Origin: CAYMLQ01 sp964390795
GTDB taxonomy: Bacteria; Verrucomicrobiota; Kiritimatiellia; RFP12; UBA1067
Length of the DNA: 20,018 nucleotides
Reading direction: 5' to 3'
Assembly (NCBI GenBank): GCA_964390795.1
Contig: CAYMLQ010000066.1
Span: 1 to 20,018, forward strand
The translations under genes and the position numbers were made by a program. The notes beneath the pieces were generated by a model. It was given only the letters and a program-made list of their open reading frames with translations. It was not told where the DNA came from and ran no database searches. Every line of letters begins with the position of its first letter. The stretch's first letter is position 1. Shown here in pieces: positions 1-7,155 of this stretch.

Positions 1-2592
1 ATCCCCGACGACGACGTGGACAACTACGCCGGCTGCTGGCTGGCGGACGACGCCGTGCTCTTCCTCTCGACCGCCTCCATGCTGGGCGTGCCGTGCGTGC
101 GCGGCGGCTCGCACATCGGACACCTGTTTCGCGCCGAGACCGACGGCGCCATCCGCCGCCTCACGTTCGATCAGGAGCACAACTGGTGCCCCACCCTGCT
201 CGCCGACGGACGCGTGATGTACCTGAGGTGGGAGTATACCGACATCCCCCACTATGTCGCCCGCATCCTCTTTACCATGAACCCCGACGGCACGGGCCAG
301 CGCGAACTCTACGGCAGCAACTCCTACTGGCCCAACTCCATGTTTTACGCACGCCCGATCCCGGACCACCCGCGCCGCTTCGCCGCCGTCGTAAGCGGCC
401 ACCACGACACGAGGCGCATGGGCGAATTGGTCGTCTTCGACCCGGCCCAAGGGCGCCGTGAAGCCGACGGCGTGGTGCAGCGCATCCCCGGCCGCGGCAA
501 GCCGGTCAAGCCCATCATCGCCGACCGGCTCGTCAGCGACTCGTGGCCCAAGTTCCTCCATCCTTTTCCGCTCGGCGGCAACTACCTGCTGGTCTCCTGC
601 CAGCCCGACGCCAAAGCGCCGTGGGGCCTCTACCTGGTCGACCTCTTCGACAACATCACCCTCATCCACGAGGAGCCCGGACAGGCGCTGCTGGAGCCGC
701 ACCTGCTGCAGCCGACCACACGCCCGCCCGTCATCCCCTCGCAGGTCGTAGCCGGCAAGCCCGCCCTTGTCAAAGTCGTGGACGTCTACGAAGGACCCGG
801 CCTCGCGGGCATCCCGCGCGGCACGGTCAAAGCCCTGCGCGTCATTTCCTACAGCTTCTCCTACCGCGGCATGGGCGGCCAGGTGGACCGCGTGGGCCTC
901 GACGGGCCCTGGGACGTTCGCCGCGTGCTCGGAACCGTGCCCGTTTCAGAGGACGGCTCCGCCTATTTTGAGGTTCCCGCCAACACGCCCGTAGCCTTCC
1001 AGCCGCTCGACGCGAACGGTCGCGCGCTCCAGCTCATGCGCAGTTGGATCACGGTCATGCCGGGCGAACTCCAGTCCTGCGCCGGCTGCCACGAGCCGCA
1101 GAATTCCGGCTCGGGACCGCGCCAGCGCATGGACTCTCTCGACCATCCCCCCGCGCAACTTACACCGTGGCACGGGCCGACGCGCGGTTTCTCCTTCAAC
1201 CGCGAGGTGCAGCCCGTGCTCGACCGCCACTGCGTCCGCTGCCACAACGGGACGGAGCCGAAGCGCCCCGACCTGACCCTCAAGCCGGACGCAAAGGCGG
1301 GCTCCGCTTCCGCGCACTATAACGACGTGGCCCACTTCCCCCCCGCCTATCTCGCCCTGCGCACCTACGTGCGGGGGCATACCATCGAGAGCGACATGCA
1401 TCTGCTGACGCCCTGCGAGTTCCACGCCTCCACCACCGAGCTGGTGCGCCTGCTCGAGGCGGGGCACCACGGCGTGCGGCTCGACGCCGAGGAGTGGGAC
1501 CGCCTCAACACCTGGATCGACCTGAACACGCCCGCGCACGGAACGTGGACCGAAAACGCGGGCGAAGCACGCGTTGCCAAGTGGGCCGGCCGCCGCCGTG
1601 AGCTGCTGAAGCGCTATGCCGGCCTTGACGACGACCTAGAGGACACCGCGTATCGGCAGTCGTGGCACGGGCGTCCCGCTCGTGACGCCAGGGGCGAGAC
1701 GCCCATGCCACAGAACGCCCTCACTTCAGCGTTCGACGTTCAGCGTTCGGCGTTCGGCGTTCGCGTTTCCCCCTCGTTTAACCCCGCTCCGCAGGCAGCT
1801 GGCGTACCGCTCCCCCCCTCCACAAACACCGTCGACCTCGGCGATGGTGCGACCCTGCGTTTCGTCAGTGTGCCCGCAGGCACGCTCTCCACCGACGCGG
1901 GCGTCACGAATGTGTTTGCCCGGCCCTTCTGGATCGGCGCATGCGAGATCCGCAACCGTGACTTCGCCCGCTTCGATCCCGCGCACGACAGCCGTATCGA
2001 AACCGGCGAGTTCCTCCAGTTCAGCGAGCGCGAGCGCGGCGAGCCGTGCAACCTCCCGGACCAGCCGGTCTGCCGCATCTCGCGAACCCGCGCCGAGGCC
2101 TTCTGCGCCTGGCTCTCCGCCAAGTCTGGCCTGCGCTGCCGCCTGCCCTCGGCCGCCGAGTGGGAATGGGCCGCGCGCGCGGGCTCCAGCGAGCCCGCCG
2201 CCTGGGGCGCAGCCACCAACGATTTCTCGAAAGTCGCCAACCTCGCGGACAAGTCTCTGCGCTCGGTCCATACCCTCGGATGGGGGCTGCCCTCGGGCGC
2301 CATCCCGCCGCAGCGCCCCGCCGCGGCCCATGTGGACGACCGCCACCGCGTCTCCGCGCCAGCCGGCTCTTTTGCGCCCAACGCTTGGGGCCTGTCCGAC
2401 GCCCAGGGCAACGTCTGGGAGTGGACCGCCGAAACGGCCGCTGACGGCCGGGCCGTCGCGCGCGGCGGCTCGTGGTACAGCCGGCCCGAGCATGCGCTCT
2501 TCGACGCCCGCATCCTCTACCCCCCGTGGCAGCCGGTCTACGACGTCGGCTTCCGCGTCGTCATGGAGCAGAAGGATTCACCTGAACCCTGA
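1..2592 (+). CDS. HzsA-like / cytochrome c / SUMF1 multidomain protein (5' partial)
   Basis: The frame is open from base 1, so the true start lies upstream; 863 codons are visible (residues numbered from base 1). The first ~230 residues look like repeated beta-propeller (PD40/TolB-like) strands. A region resembling the middle domain of hydrazine synthase alpha follows (about 250-370), with two CxxCH haem sites: CAGCH at 360-364 and CVRCH at 411-415. A SUMF1/FGE-sulfatase fold follows from about 611, with CRLPSAAEWEWAARAG, NVWEWT and RGGSWY (821-826). The paired active-site cysteines of true formylglycine-generating enzymes are not visible after RGGSW, so this module is probably not a sulfatase activator. 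Known families with this makeup are exported and possibly haem-binding; true hydrazine synthesis is not implied. The linker before the SUMF1 part holds a translated palindrome and a heptamer tract. The last codons and stop sit in another repeat. Domain calls are firm, function is unknown. Confidence 0.85.
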   Translation: MPDDDVDNYAGCWLADDAVLFLSTASMLGVPCVRGGSHIGHLFRAETDGAIRRLTFDQEHNWCPTLLADGRVMYLRWEYTDIPHYVARILFTMNPDGTGQRELYGSNSYWPNSMFYARPIPDHPRRFAAVVSGHHDTRRMGELVVFDPAQGRREADGVVQRIPGRGKPVKPIIADRLVSDSWPKFLHPFPLGGNYLLVSCQPDAKAPWGLYLVDLFDNITLIHEEPGQALLEPHLLQPTTRPPVIPSQVVAGKPALVKVVDVYEGPGLAGIPRGTVKALRVISYSFSYRGMGGQVDRVGLDGPWDVRRVLGTVPVSEDGSAYFEVPANTPVAFQPLDANGRALQLMRSWITVMPGELQSCAGCHEPQNSGSGPRQRMDSLDHPPAQLTPWHGPTRGFSFNREVQPVLDRHCVRCHNGTEPKRPDLTLKPDAKAGSASAHYNDVAHFPPAYLALRTYVRGHTIESDMHLLTPCEFHASTTELVRLLEAGHHGVRLDAEEWDRLNTWIDLNTPAHGTWTENAGEARVAKWAGRRRELLKRYAGLDDDLEDTAYRQSWHGRPARDARGETPMPQNALTSAFDVQRSAFGVRVSPSFNPAPQAAGVPLPPSTNTVDLGDGATLRFVSVPAGTLSTDAGVTNVFARPFWIGACEIRNRDFARFDPAHDSRIETGEFLQFSERERGEPCNLPDQPVCRISRTRAEAFCAWLSAKSGLRCRLPSAAEWEWAARAGSSEPAAWGAATNDFSKVANLADKSLRSVHTLGWGLPSGAIPPQRPAAAHVDDRHRVSAPAGSFAPNAWGLSDAQGNVWEWTAETAADGRAVARGGSWYSRPEHALFDARILYPPWQPVYDVGFRVVMEQKDSPEP
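1663..1710. repeat. Imperfect palindrome translated in frame in the linker
   Basis: Two 19-base arms (1663-1681 and 1692-1710) form an inverted repeat with a 10-base spacer. The left arm is TGGCACGGGCGTCCCGCTC; the right arm read in reverse complement is TGGCATGGGCGTCTCGCCC, with three transitions in 19 positions. It is translated as roughly HGRPARDARGETPMPQ between the haem and SUMF1 parts of the large protein. I associate peptides of this type with dispersed intergenic palindromes in PVC-group genomes, from memory and unchecked. It could act as a hairpin in DNA or mRNA. Confidence 0.75.
1725..1765. repeat. Degenerate heptamer tandem repeat (TTCRRCG) inside coding sequence
   Basis: Five consecutive 7-base units, TTCAGCG, TTCGACG, TTCAGCG, TTCGGCG and TTCGGCG, are followed by a shortened TTCGCG. 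Because 7 is not a multiple of 3, the translation repeats every 21 bases, giving the 7-residue pattern SAFDVQR / SAFGVRV in the domain linker. It starts 14 bases after the palindrome at 1663-1710, so the two may form one inserted composite of about 100 bases. Confidence 0.8.
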
Positions 2593-2594
2593 AC
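2581..2594. repeat. CCTGAAC heptamer pair spanning a stop codon
   Basis: Two exact CCTGAAC units are followed by a partial third (CCTATTT). The TGA stop of the upstream gene (2590-2592) lies inside the second unit, and the last residues (PEP) are encoded by the repeat. It continues to a T-rich stretch just before the ribosome binding site of the next gene. Two units alone could be chance; the case rests on similar tracts elsewhere in the window. Confidence 0.5.
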
Positions 2595-2624
2595 CCTATT
2601 TTTTAACCAACCAAGGAGTCACCC

Positions 2625-3794
2625 ATGTTTCCCTTCGTCTACTGTAACCCCACCAAGATCGTTTTCGGAAACGGCACCGTCACGCAGACCGGCGCGGAGG
2701 TAGCCGCCGCAGGCCTGCGCCACGTGCTGCTGGTGTACGGCAAGGCCAGCATCAAGCGGAACGGCGTATACGACGCCGTCACAGCCTCGCTGAAGGCCGC
2801 CAGCGTCGCCTGGACCGAGTGGCCGGGCGTTGACCCCAACCCCGTGCTCTCGCACGTGCGCGGCGGCATCGCGCGGGCCCGCGAGGCGCGCGTCGATGGC
2901 GTTCTGGCGGTGGGCGGCGGCAGCGTGGTCGACGAGGCCAAGGCCATCGCGCTGGGCGTGCCCGCGGCCTGTGACGTCTGGGACTTCTATCTCGGCAGCG
3001 CCGCTCCGTCTGCCGCCCTGCCTCTGGCGGTCGTGCTGACCCTGCCCGCCACAGGCTCGGAGATGAACGGCGGCACGGTGATCACCCACGACGAGACGCG
3101 CGAGAAGCGCGCGGTGATCCACCCGCTACTCAACCCCAAAGTCTCGATCCTCGACCCCGTGACCACCGTCTCGGTGCCGCCGGACTACGTGGCCTACTCC
3201 GCCTCTGATGCGATCTCGCACACGATCGAGAGTTATCTCACGAGGCCGCCCGCCTTCCTGCCCGTGCAGGACGGCTATGCCGAAGGCGTGGTGCGCGCGA
3301 TCATGGCGTCCACCGAGCGCATCCTCGCGAACCCGGCCGACCTCGAGGCGCGCGGCGCGATGATGTGGGCCGCGACGCTCGCGTGGAACTTCCTCGGCTC
3401 CTCCGGCGTCGGCCCCTGGACCACGCCCGCGCACGTGCTCGAGCACCCGCTGAGCGGGCTGCACAACGTCGCGCACGGCGCGGGACTCGCCGTCACCGGC
3501 CCCGCATGGATGACGTGGGAAAGCCGCCGCCGCACCGACCGCGTCGCAGCCTTTGCCCGCCGGATCATGGACGTGCGGGAATCTGATGACACAGCCGCCG
3601 CCGCGCAGGGCATCGCCCTTTTCCGCGCCTGGCTCAAGAAAATTGGCAATCCCGCCACGCTTGCTGAGTGCGGCCTGGGCGAGGCGCAGATTCCCGAGCT
3701 GGCCCGCCACTCCGAGATCCTAGCCAAGGCATGGGGCGCGGGCCCGGAATACACCGCCGCCACCTGCGCCGAGATCCTGCGGCTGGCGCTGTAG
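2625..3794 (+). CDS. Iron-containing alcohol dehydrogenase, YqhD/butanol dehydrogenase type
   Basis: This 389-residue protein belongs to the group III iron-dependent alcohol dehydrogenases, cytoplasmic enzymes that reduce aldehydes with NAD(P)H or run the reverse reaction. The start (MFPFVYCNPTKIVFGNGTV) is typical of the BDH/YqhD branch. The nucleotide-binding GGGSVVDEAKAIA segment and the LPATGSEMNGG segment are present. The expected metal ligands are visible as D195, H199, H270 and H284, with the same spacing as D194/H198/H267/H281 of E. coli YqhD. Length is normal for the family. The ATG at 2625 has AAGGAG at 2613-2618. It starts 32 bases after the large multidomain gene and may be co-transcribed, but there is no evident functional link. 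The substrate cannot be told from sequence; the YqhD-like branch usually prefers NADPH and acts on varied short aldehydes. Confidence 0.93.
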   Translation: MFPFVYCNPTKIVFGNGTVTQTGAEVAAAGLRHVLLVYGKASIKRNGVYDAVTASLKAASVAWTEWPGVDPNPVLSHVRGGIARAREARVDGVLAVGGGSVVDEAKAIALGVPAACDVWDFYLGSAAPSAALPLAVVLTLPATGSEMNGGTVITHDETREKRAVIHPLLNPKVSILDPVTTVSVPPDYVAYSASDAISHTIESYLTRPPAFLPVQDGYAEGVVRAIMASTERILANPADLEARGAMMWAATLAWNFLGSSGVGPWTTPAHVLEHPLSGLHNVAHGAGLAVTGPAWMTWESRRRTDRVAAFARRIMDVRESDDTAAAAQGIALFRAWLKKIGNPATLAECGLGEAQIPELARHSEILAKAWGAGPEYTAATCAEILRLAL

Positions 3795-3814
3795 GGCCAT
3801 TGTGCGAATTGCTG

Positions 3815-3844
3815 TTGCACGGGCGGTTAGGCTAAAGGTATGAT
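3815..3844 (+). promoter_or_regulatory. Sigma70-like promoter before the prepilin peptidase
   Basis: TTGCAC (3815-3820) and TATGAT (3839-3844) are separated by 18 bases in an otherwise GC-rich context. Transcription would start near 3851, about 27 bases before the ATG at 3878. It lies in the 83-base gap after the alcohol dehydrogenase gene, which suggests that the prepilin peptidase and phosphoribosyltransferase form their own transcript. Confidence 0.6.
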
Positions 3845-3877
3845 ACGGGCAACAACAAACTGTGGATACCGACTCTT

Positions 3878-4732
3878 ATGACCGAACAAGACATCCGCTT
3901 TTTCTTCCTGCTGTTCGCCTTCTTCTCCACGTTCTTCGGCGCGTGCGTGGGCAGCTTCCTGAACGTCTGCATCTACCGCATCCCGCGCGACGAGTCGGTT
4001 GTCAAGCCGCGCTCGCACTGCCCGCACTGCGGCACGCTGATCCCGTGGTACCTGAACGTGCCGGTCGCGAGCTGGCTCTGCCTGCGCGGCAAGTGCGCCA
4101 CCTGCAAGGGGCCGATCTCCTTCCGCTACACGCTGGTCGAACTGCTCACCGCGCTGCTCTTCCTGGCGGTGTTCATGAAGTGGGCGGCCGCGCCCGCCAT
4201 GCACATGCAGCCGATCCCCCACGCGGGGATCATCCCGATCTACTGGCTCTTCTTGGCGGGCCTTGTGCTGGGCACCTTTGTCGACTTCGAGCACTTCATC
4301 ATTCCTGACTCGGTGACGATCGGCGGCATGGTGGCAGGTCCGCTCCTGAGCGCGCTGGTGCCGGCGCTTCACGGACGGGAACTCTGGTGGCAGGGGCTGC
4401 TCACCTCAGGCATCGGCCTGGCGACCGGCTTCGGCCTGCTCTTCGCCGTGGCGTGGGTCGGCGAAAAGGCGTTCAAGAAAGAGGCGATGGGCTTCGGCGA
4501 CGTCAAACTGATGGGCGCAATCGGCGCCTTTCTCGGCTGGCAGGCGGTGCTCTTTACGGTCTTTGTCTCTTCCCTGCTCGGCAGCGTGGTGGGCATTTCG
4601 CTGATGGCGTTCGGCGGAGCCAAAATGCAGAGCCGACTCCCCTTCGGCCCCTACCTTTCCGCCGCAGCTCTGATCTGGGTCTTCTGGGGACCGGCCCTCT
4701 TCGGCGCGTACATGAAACTGCTACAGCGGTGA
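3878..4732 (+). CDS. pilD: Prepilin peptidase (type 4 leader peptidase, PilD/GspO family)
   Basis: This 284-residue polytopic inner-membrane aspartic protease cleaves the leader of type IV prepilins and pseudopilins; many members also N-methylate the new N-terminus. The first membrane segment (about 8-31) ends in the family motif GSFLNVCIYRIPR. The zinc-binding cytoplasmic loop shows two CxxC pairs (C48/C51 and C73/C76), as in full-length bifunctional members. The catalytic aspartates are D144 (in FIIPD) and D208 (in GFGDVKLM), 64 residues apart as in PilD and TcpJ. Further hydrophobic segments follow to the C-terminus. The ATG at 3878 has only a weak ribosome binding site, but no better in-frame start is seen and it follows a good promoter. 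The likely partners are the PilB/PilT-type ATPases encoded on the other strand at 11755-16256; no prepilin gene is in the window. Confidence 0.95.
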   Translation: MTEQDIRFFFLLFAFFSTFFGACVGSFLNVCIYRIPRDESVVKPRSHCPHCGTLIPWYLNVPVASWLCLRGKCATCKGPISFRYTLVELLTALLFLAVFMKWAAAPAMHMQPIPHAGIIPIYWLFLAGLVLGTFVDFEHFIIPDSVTIGGMVAGPLLSALVPALHGRELWWQGLLTSGIGLATGFGLLFAVAWVGEKAFKKEAMGFGDVKLMGAIGAFLGWQAVLFTVFVSSLLGSVVGISLMAFGGAKMQSRLPFGPYLSAAALIWVFWGPALFGAYMKLLQR

Positions 4733-4742
4733 GGCGACACAG

Positions 4743-5327
4743 ATGACCACCAAGATCTATGTCTCGGCCAACAACTATCTGCGGGACAGCTTCAGGCTCG
4801 CCCGCATGATCCTCGATTCCGGCTGGCTGCCGGAAGACCTGATCGCCCTGTGGCGTGGTGGCGCGCCGGTCGGGGTCACCGTCCATGAGTTTTTGCATTA
4901 CCACGGGCTCCGCCCCCGCCACCGTGTGCTCAAATGCCAGTCCTACACCGGCATCGAGTCGCGCAGCCACGAGGTCGTCTTCGAGAACGCCGATGACATT
5001 TTCCGGTCGGTCATGCGCGGCTCGCGCGTGCTGGTCATCGACGACGTGCTCGACACCGGTAACACCGCGCGCGCGGTTTTCGAGCGACTCGCCCCCTTCG
5101 GCGCCGAAGTCAAACTGGCCACGGTGTATTGGAAGCCGAGCCAGAACCAGACCGCCATCAGGCCCGATTTCTACGTGCGCGAGACGGACGACTGGATCGT
5201 GTTCCCGCACGAGCTGGACGGGCTTACGCCTGACGAGGTGAAACGCAAGGATCCGGCGATTTACGAGCTGCTCACGCCAAGCAAGCTCAATCGCCAAGAA
5301 GGTTCATTGGCTGAAGGCATGAGATGA
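4743..5327 (+). CDS. Purine-type phosphoribosyltransferase
   Basis: This 194-residue cytoplasmic protein has a type I phosphoribosyltransferase fold. The PRPP-binding loop is clear at about 96-109 (VLVIDDVLDTGNTA), preceded by an ALWRGGAPVG segment that matches the early PPi-loop of the family. A later WIVFPHE segment resembles the W-x-x-FPWE motif of xanthine/guanine phosphoribosyltransferases, so salvage of xanthine, guanine or hypoxanthine is the best guess. The exact base cannot be decided. The gene starts 10 bases after the prepilin peptidase stop; TGAGG (4730-4734) overlapping that stop serves as ribosome binding site, so the two are almost certainly co-transcribed and may be translationally coupled. 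The link to pilus biogenesis is unexplained. It is the last plus-strand gene before the convergent junction. Confidence 0.85.
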   Translation: MTTKIYVSANNYLRDSFRLARMILDSGWLPEDLIALWRGGAPVGVTVHEFLHYHGLRPRHRVLKCQSYTGIESRSHEVVFENADDIFRSVMRGSRVLVIDDVLDTGNTARAVFERLAPFGAEVKLATVYWKPSQNQTAIRPDFYVRETDDWIVFPHELDGLTPDEVKRKDPAIYELLTPSKLNRQEGSLAEGMR

Positions 5328-5340
5328 GTCGCATGCGCCC

Positions 5341-5372
5341 CTAAACGCCGAACAGTCTAAACCGCTAAACGC
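5341..5372. repeat. Octamer tandem repeat (CTAAACSS) between convergent genes
   Basis: Four consecutive 8-base units are present: CTAAACGC, CGAACAGT, CTAAACCG and CTAAACGC; three of the four begin CTAAAC. The tract fills most of the 55-base gap between the phosphoribosyltransferase (plus) and yggS (minus). No clear hairpin with a T-run is seen here, so neither operon has a recognisable intrinsic terminator at this junction. Confidence 0.55.
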
Positions 5373-5382
5373 CTTCTCAGTC

Positions 5383-6126
5383 TCACGGCTCCCAGCGCTC
5401 TTCCGCCTCTTCCGCGCCGGGCTTCCATTTGGGCCGGCTGCCGAACAGGACGGTGCCCAGCCGCAGCCATGTGGCACCCTCCTCCACGGCGATGAGATAA
5501 TCGTTGCTCATGCCCATCGAGAGGTTGGGCAGTCCGATGCCGAACTGCGTCTCCCAGCGGTCGCGAAGCGTGCGTAGTTTGGCGAAAACGGGGCGCGTCC
5601 CTTCGGGGGCAGGGCAGAACGGCGCCATCGTCATCAGTCCGGTCAGCGTGACGTTGCGGCAACCCAAGGCGTACTCGAGCACCTCCAGCGCCTGTTCGGG
5701 GCGCAAACCGTCCTTGCTCGCCTCGCCCGAAACGTTGATCTCCAGCAGGATCTCGGGCCGGTGACCACTCTCCTCCGCCACCCGCTCGATCTGTTCCAGC
5801 AACCGAATCGAATCCACCGAGTGGATCACGGAGAACAGCTCCAACGCCGCGCGCACCTTGTTCCGTTGCAGATGGCCGATCAGGTGCCACTCGGGGCCGC
5901 TCACGCATTCGGGAAGTTTCCAGGCGGCCTCCTGAACCTTGTTTTCGCCCAGCCTGCGTAGACCGGCCTCCCACGCCTCGCGCACCACGTCTGGGCCGTG
6001 CGTCTTCGTCACGCCGACAATCTCGACCTCAGCGGACGTGCGTCCGGCTTTGGCGCAGGCCGCGGCGATCCGCTCTTGGACACCGAGGAGGATTGAGGAG
6101 AGGTCGGAGGTGTCAGGCATATCCAT
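5383..6126 (-). CDS. yggS: YggS/PROSC family PLP homeostasis protein
   Basis: This 247-residue single-domain TIM-barrel protein binds pyridoxal phosphate and buffers cellular PLP and amino/keto acid pools; no catalytic reaction is established for the family. Family motifs appear in order: VGVTK with the PLP lysine (K41 from this start), LGENKVQEA, WHLIGHLQRNK, LEINVSGEASKDG, GLMTMAP, and LSMGMSNDY followed by LRLGTVLFGSR. The ATG at 6126 is preferred because GAGGAT lies 7 bases upstream (6134-6139). An in-frame ATG at 6141 would overlap the recR stop as ATGA but has no good ribosome binding site of its own; either is possible. It is the last gene of the long minus-strand run. In proteobacteria yggS often neighbours a pilT paralogue; here both are in one run but not adjacent. 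Confidence 0.95.
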   Translation of the reverse strand: MDMPDTSDLSSILLGVQERIAAACAKAGRTSAEVEIVGVTKTHGPDVVREAWEAGLRRLGENKVQEAAWKLPECVSGPEWHLIGHLQRNKVRAALELFSVIHSVDSIRLLEQIERVAEESGHRPEILLEINVSGEASKDGLRPEQALEVLEYALGCRNVTLTGLMTMAPFCPAPEGTRPVFAKLRTLRDRWETQFGIGLPNLSMGMSNDYLIAVEEGATWLRLGTVLFGSRPKWKPGAEEAEERWEP

Positions 6127-6133
6127 ACTGCTG

Positions 6134-6139
6134 ATCCTC
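6134..6139 (-). promoter_or_regulatory. Ribosome binding site deciding the yggS start
   Basis: GAGGAT on the minus strand lies 7 bases before the ATG at 6126. It sits within the overlap region with the end of recR and favours this start over the upstream ATG at 6141. Confidence 0.55.
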
Positions 6140-6734
6140 ATACGTCCATGCGACCCTTGATCGCACGCTTGAGCGTCAGCGGATCGGAGTAACTCACGCC
6201 GCTGTCTGCGGGCAGACCGAAGGCGAGGCGCGTCACGCGCACGCCGTGGGGGCTCAGCAATTCGCCGATGTAGCCCGCCGTGGTGTCGCCCTCCATGTCC
6301 GTGCTCAGCGCCAAGAGCACCTCGCGGACGCCGCCGCGCGCCACGCGAGCGGCCAGTTCGCGCAACCGCAAATCGGAAGGCCCGGTCTGTTTGGCCGGCG
6401 AGAGCTTGCCCATGAGCGCGTGATACCGGCCGGTGAAACCGCCGGAGCGCTCGATCGAGAAAATGTCGGACGGCTCCTCCACCACGCAGAGCACGCCGTC
6501 ATCGCGCGTCGCGTCGGTACAGAGGTTGCAGGGGTTCTGCTCCTTCGCTGTGAAGGCGCCGCAGACCGCGCAGCAGCAGACCGTCGCCCGCGCCTCCTGC
6601 AACGCCGCGACCAGCGTGTCCAGCAGCAGTTCCGGCTTGCGCACCAGCGCCAGGGCGGCACGCTCCGCCGACCGCTTCCCCAAGCCAGGCAGTTTGGCCA
6701 GCGCCCGGATCAGATTGTCGATCGGCGAAACCAT
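6138..6734 (-). CDS. recR: Recombination mediator protein RecR
   Basis: This 198-residue protein is the usual length for RecR, which with RecF/RecO helps load RecA on gapped DNA. The N-terminal helix-hairpin-helix region reads LAKLPGLGKRSAERAA. A four-cysteine zinc finger follows (CCAVC and CNLC, about 53-71), then a Toprim domain beginning LCVVEEPSDIFSIE and continuing through GRYHALMGKLSP. A conserved C-terminal Walker B-like segment contains DPLTLKRAIKGR. The segment STDMEGDTTAGYI corresponds to the family NPTxEGExTAxY. The ATG at 6734 follows a GGAGGT that overlaps the end of ybaB, whose stop is 7 bases upstream, so the pair is probably coupled. The common dnaX-ybaB-recR arrangement is only partly kept, since no dnaX lies upstream of ybaB here. 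Confidence 0.97.
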   Translation of the reverse strand: MVSPIDNLIRALAKLPGLGKRSAERAALALVRKPELLLDTLVAALQEARATVCCCAVCGAFTAKEQNPCNLCTDATRDDGVLCVVEEPSDIFSIERSGGFTGRYHALMGKLSPAKQTGPSDLRLRELAARVARGGVREVLLALSTDMEGDTTAGYIGELLSPHGVRVTRLAFGLPADSGVSYSDPLTLKRAIKGRMDV

Positions 6735-6741
6735 CTGCGCA

Positions 6742-7059
6742 TCAACCTCCGAACATGTCGCCCATGCCCGAGCCCTGCATCATTTTGGCCATGGCTTCCT
6801 GCGTCTGCTTCTTGACGTTCTTGAGCGCGCCGTTGACCACGTTGTTCAGCATGGTCTCGAAACGCTCCGGTTTGCCCGCGAGCACTTCCCTGAGCGCCTC
6901 CTGCGTCACTTTGATCGAGATGATCGTGAAATCGCCGCGCGCCACGCACGTGATGCCGCCGTTGGCGTATTCGCAGGTGATTTTCTCGATCTCGGTCTGA
7001 ATGCGCTTCGCTTCTTTGCGCATCTGCATCGCCTGCTTCACTTGATCCAACATACCCAT
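6742..7059 (-). CDS. ybaB: YbaB/EbfC family nucleoid-associated protein
   Basis: This 105-residue protein is the normal size for the YbaB/EbfC family, small dimeric DNA-binding proteins of the nucleoid. It shows the charged N-terminal helix (LDQVKQAMQMRKEAKRIQTE), the central beta strands with VARGDFTIISIKV, and a Met/Gly-rich tail (KMMQGSGMGDMFGG). A strong ribosome binding site, AAGGAGAT (7066-7073), lies 6 bases before the ATG at 7059; an in-frame ATG two codons later is less well placed. The 96-base gap upstream to murJ is the largest within the minus-strand run, so a separate promoter for ybaB-recR-yggS is possible. The best candidate there (TTGAGG with TATTAA at 15-base spacing) is weak. 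Confidence 0.95.
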   Translation of the reverse strand: MGMLDQVKQAMQMRKEAKRIQTEIEKITCEYANGGITCVARGDFTIISIKVTQEALREVLAGKPERFETMLNNVVNGALKNVKKQTQEAMAKMMQGSGMGDMFGG

Positions 7060-7155
7060 AACGTCATCTCCTTAAGTCGTTTTTGTTCCTGCATGCGCAC
7101 CCGGCGGTGCCGCTTTGCAAACAGGGGGGAGTTTAATACAAACGAAGCCCTGCCC

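Noticed and set aside
1682..2647. 321-codon open frame overlapping the SUMF1 region
   Set aside because: It is out of frame with the recognisable SUMF1 domain, and its translation is Ser/Pro/Ala/Arg-rich without any motif.
7060..7155. Possible promoter for ybaB-recR-yggS
   Set aside because: The best pair (TTGAGG and TATTAA) has a 15-base spacer and poor matches; too weak to list as a feature.
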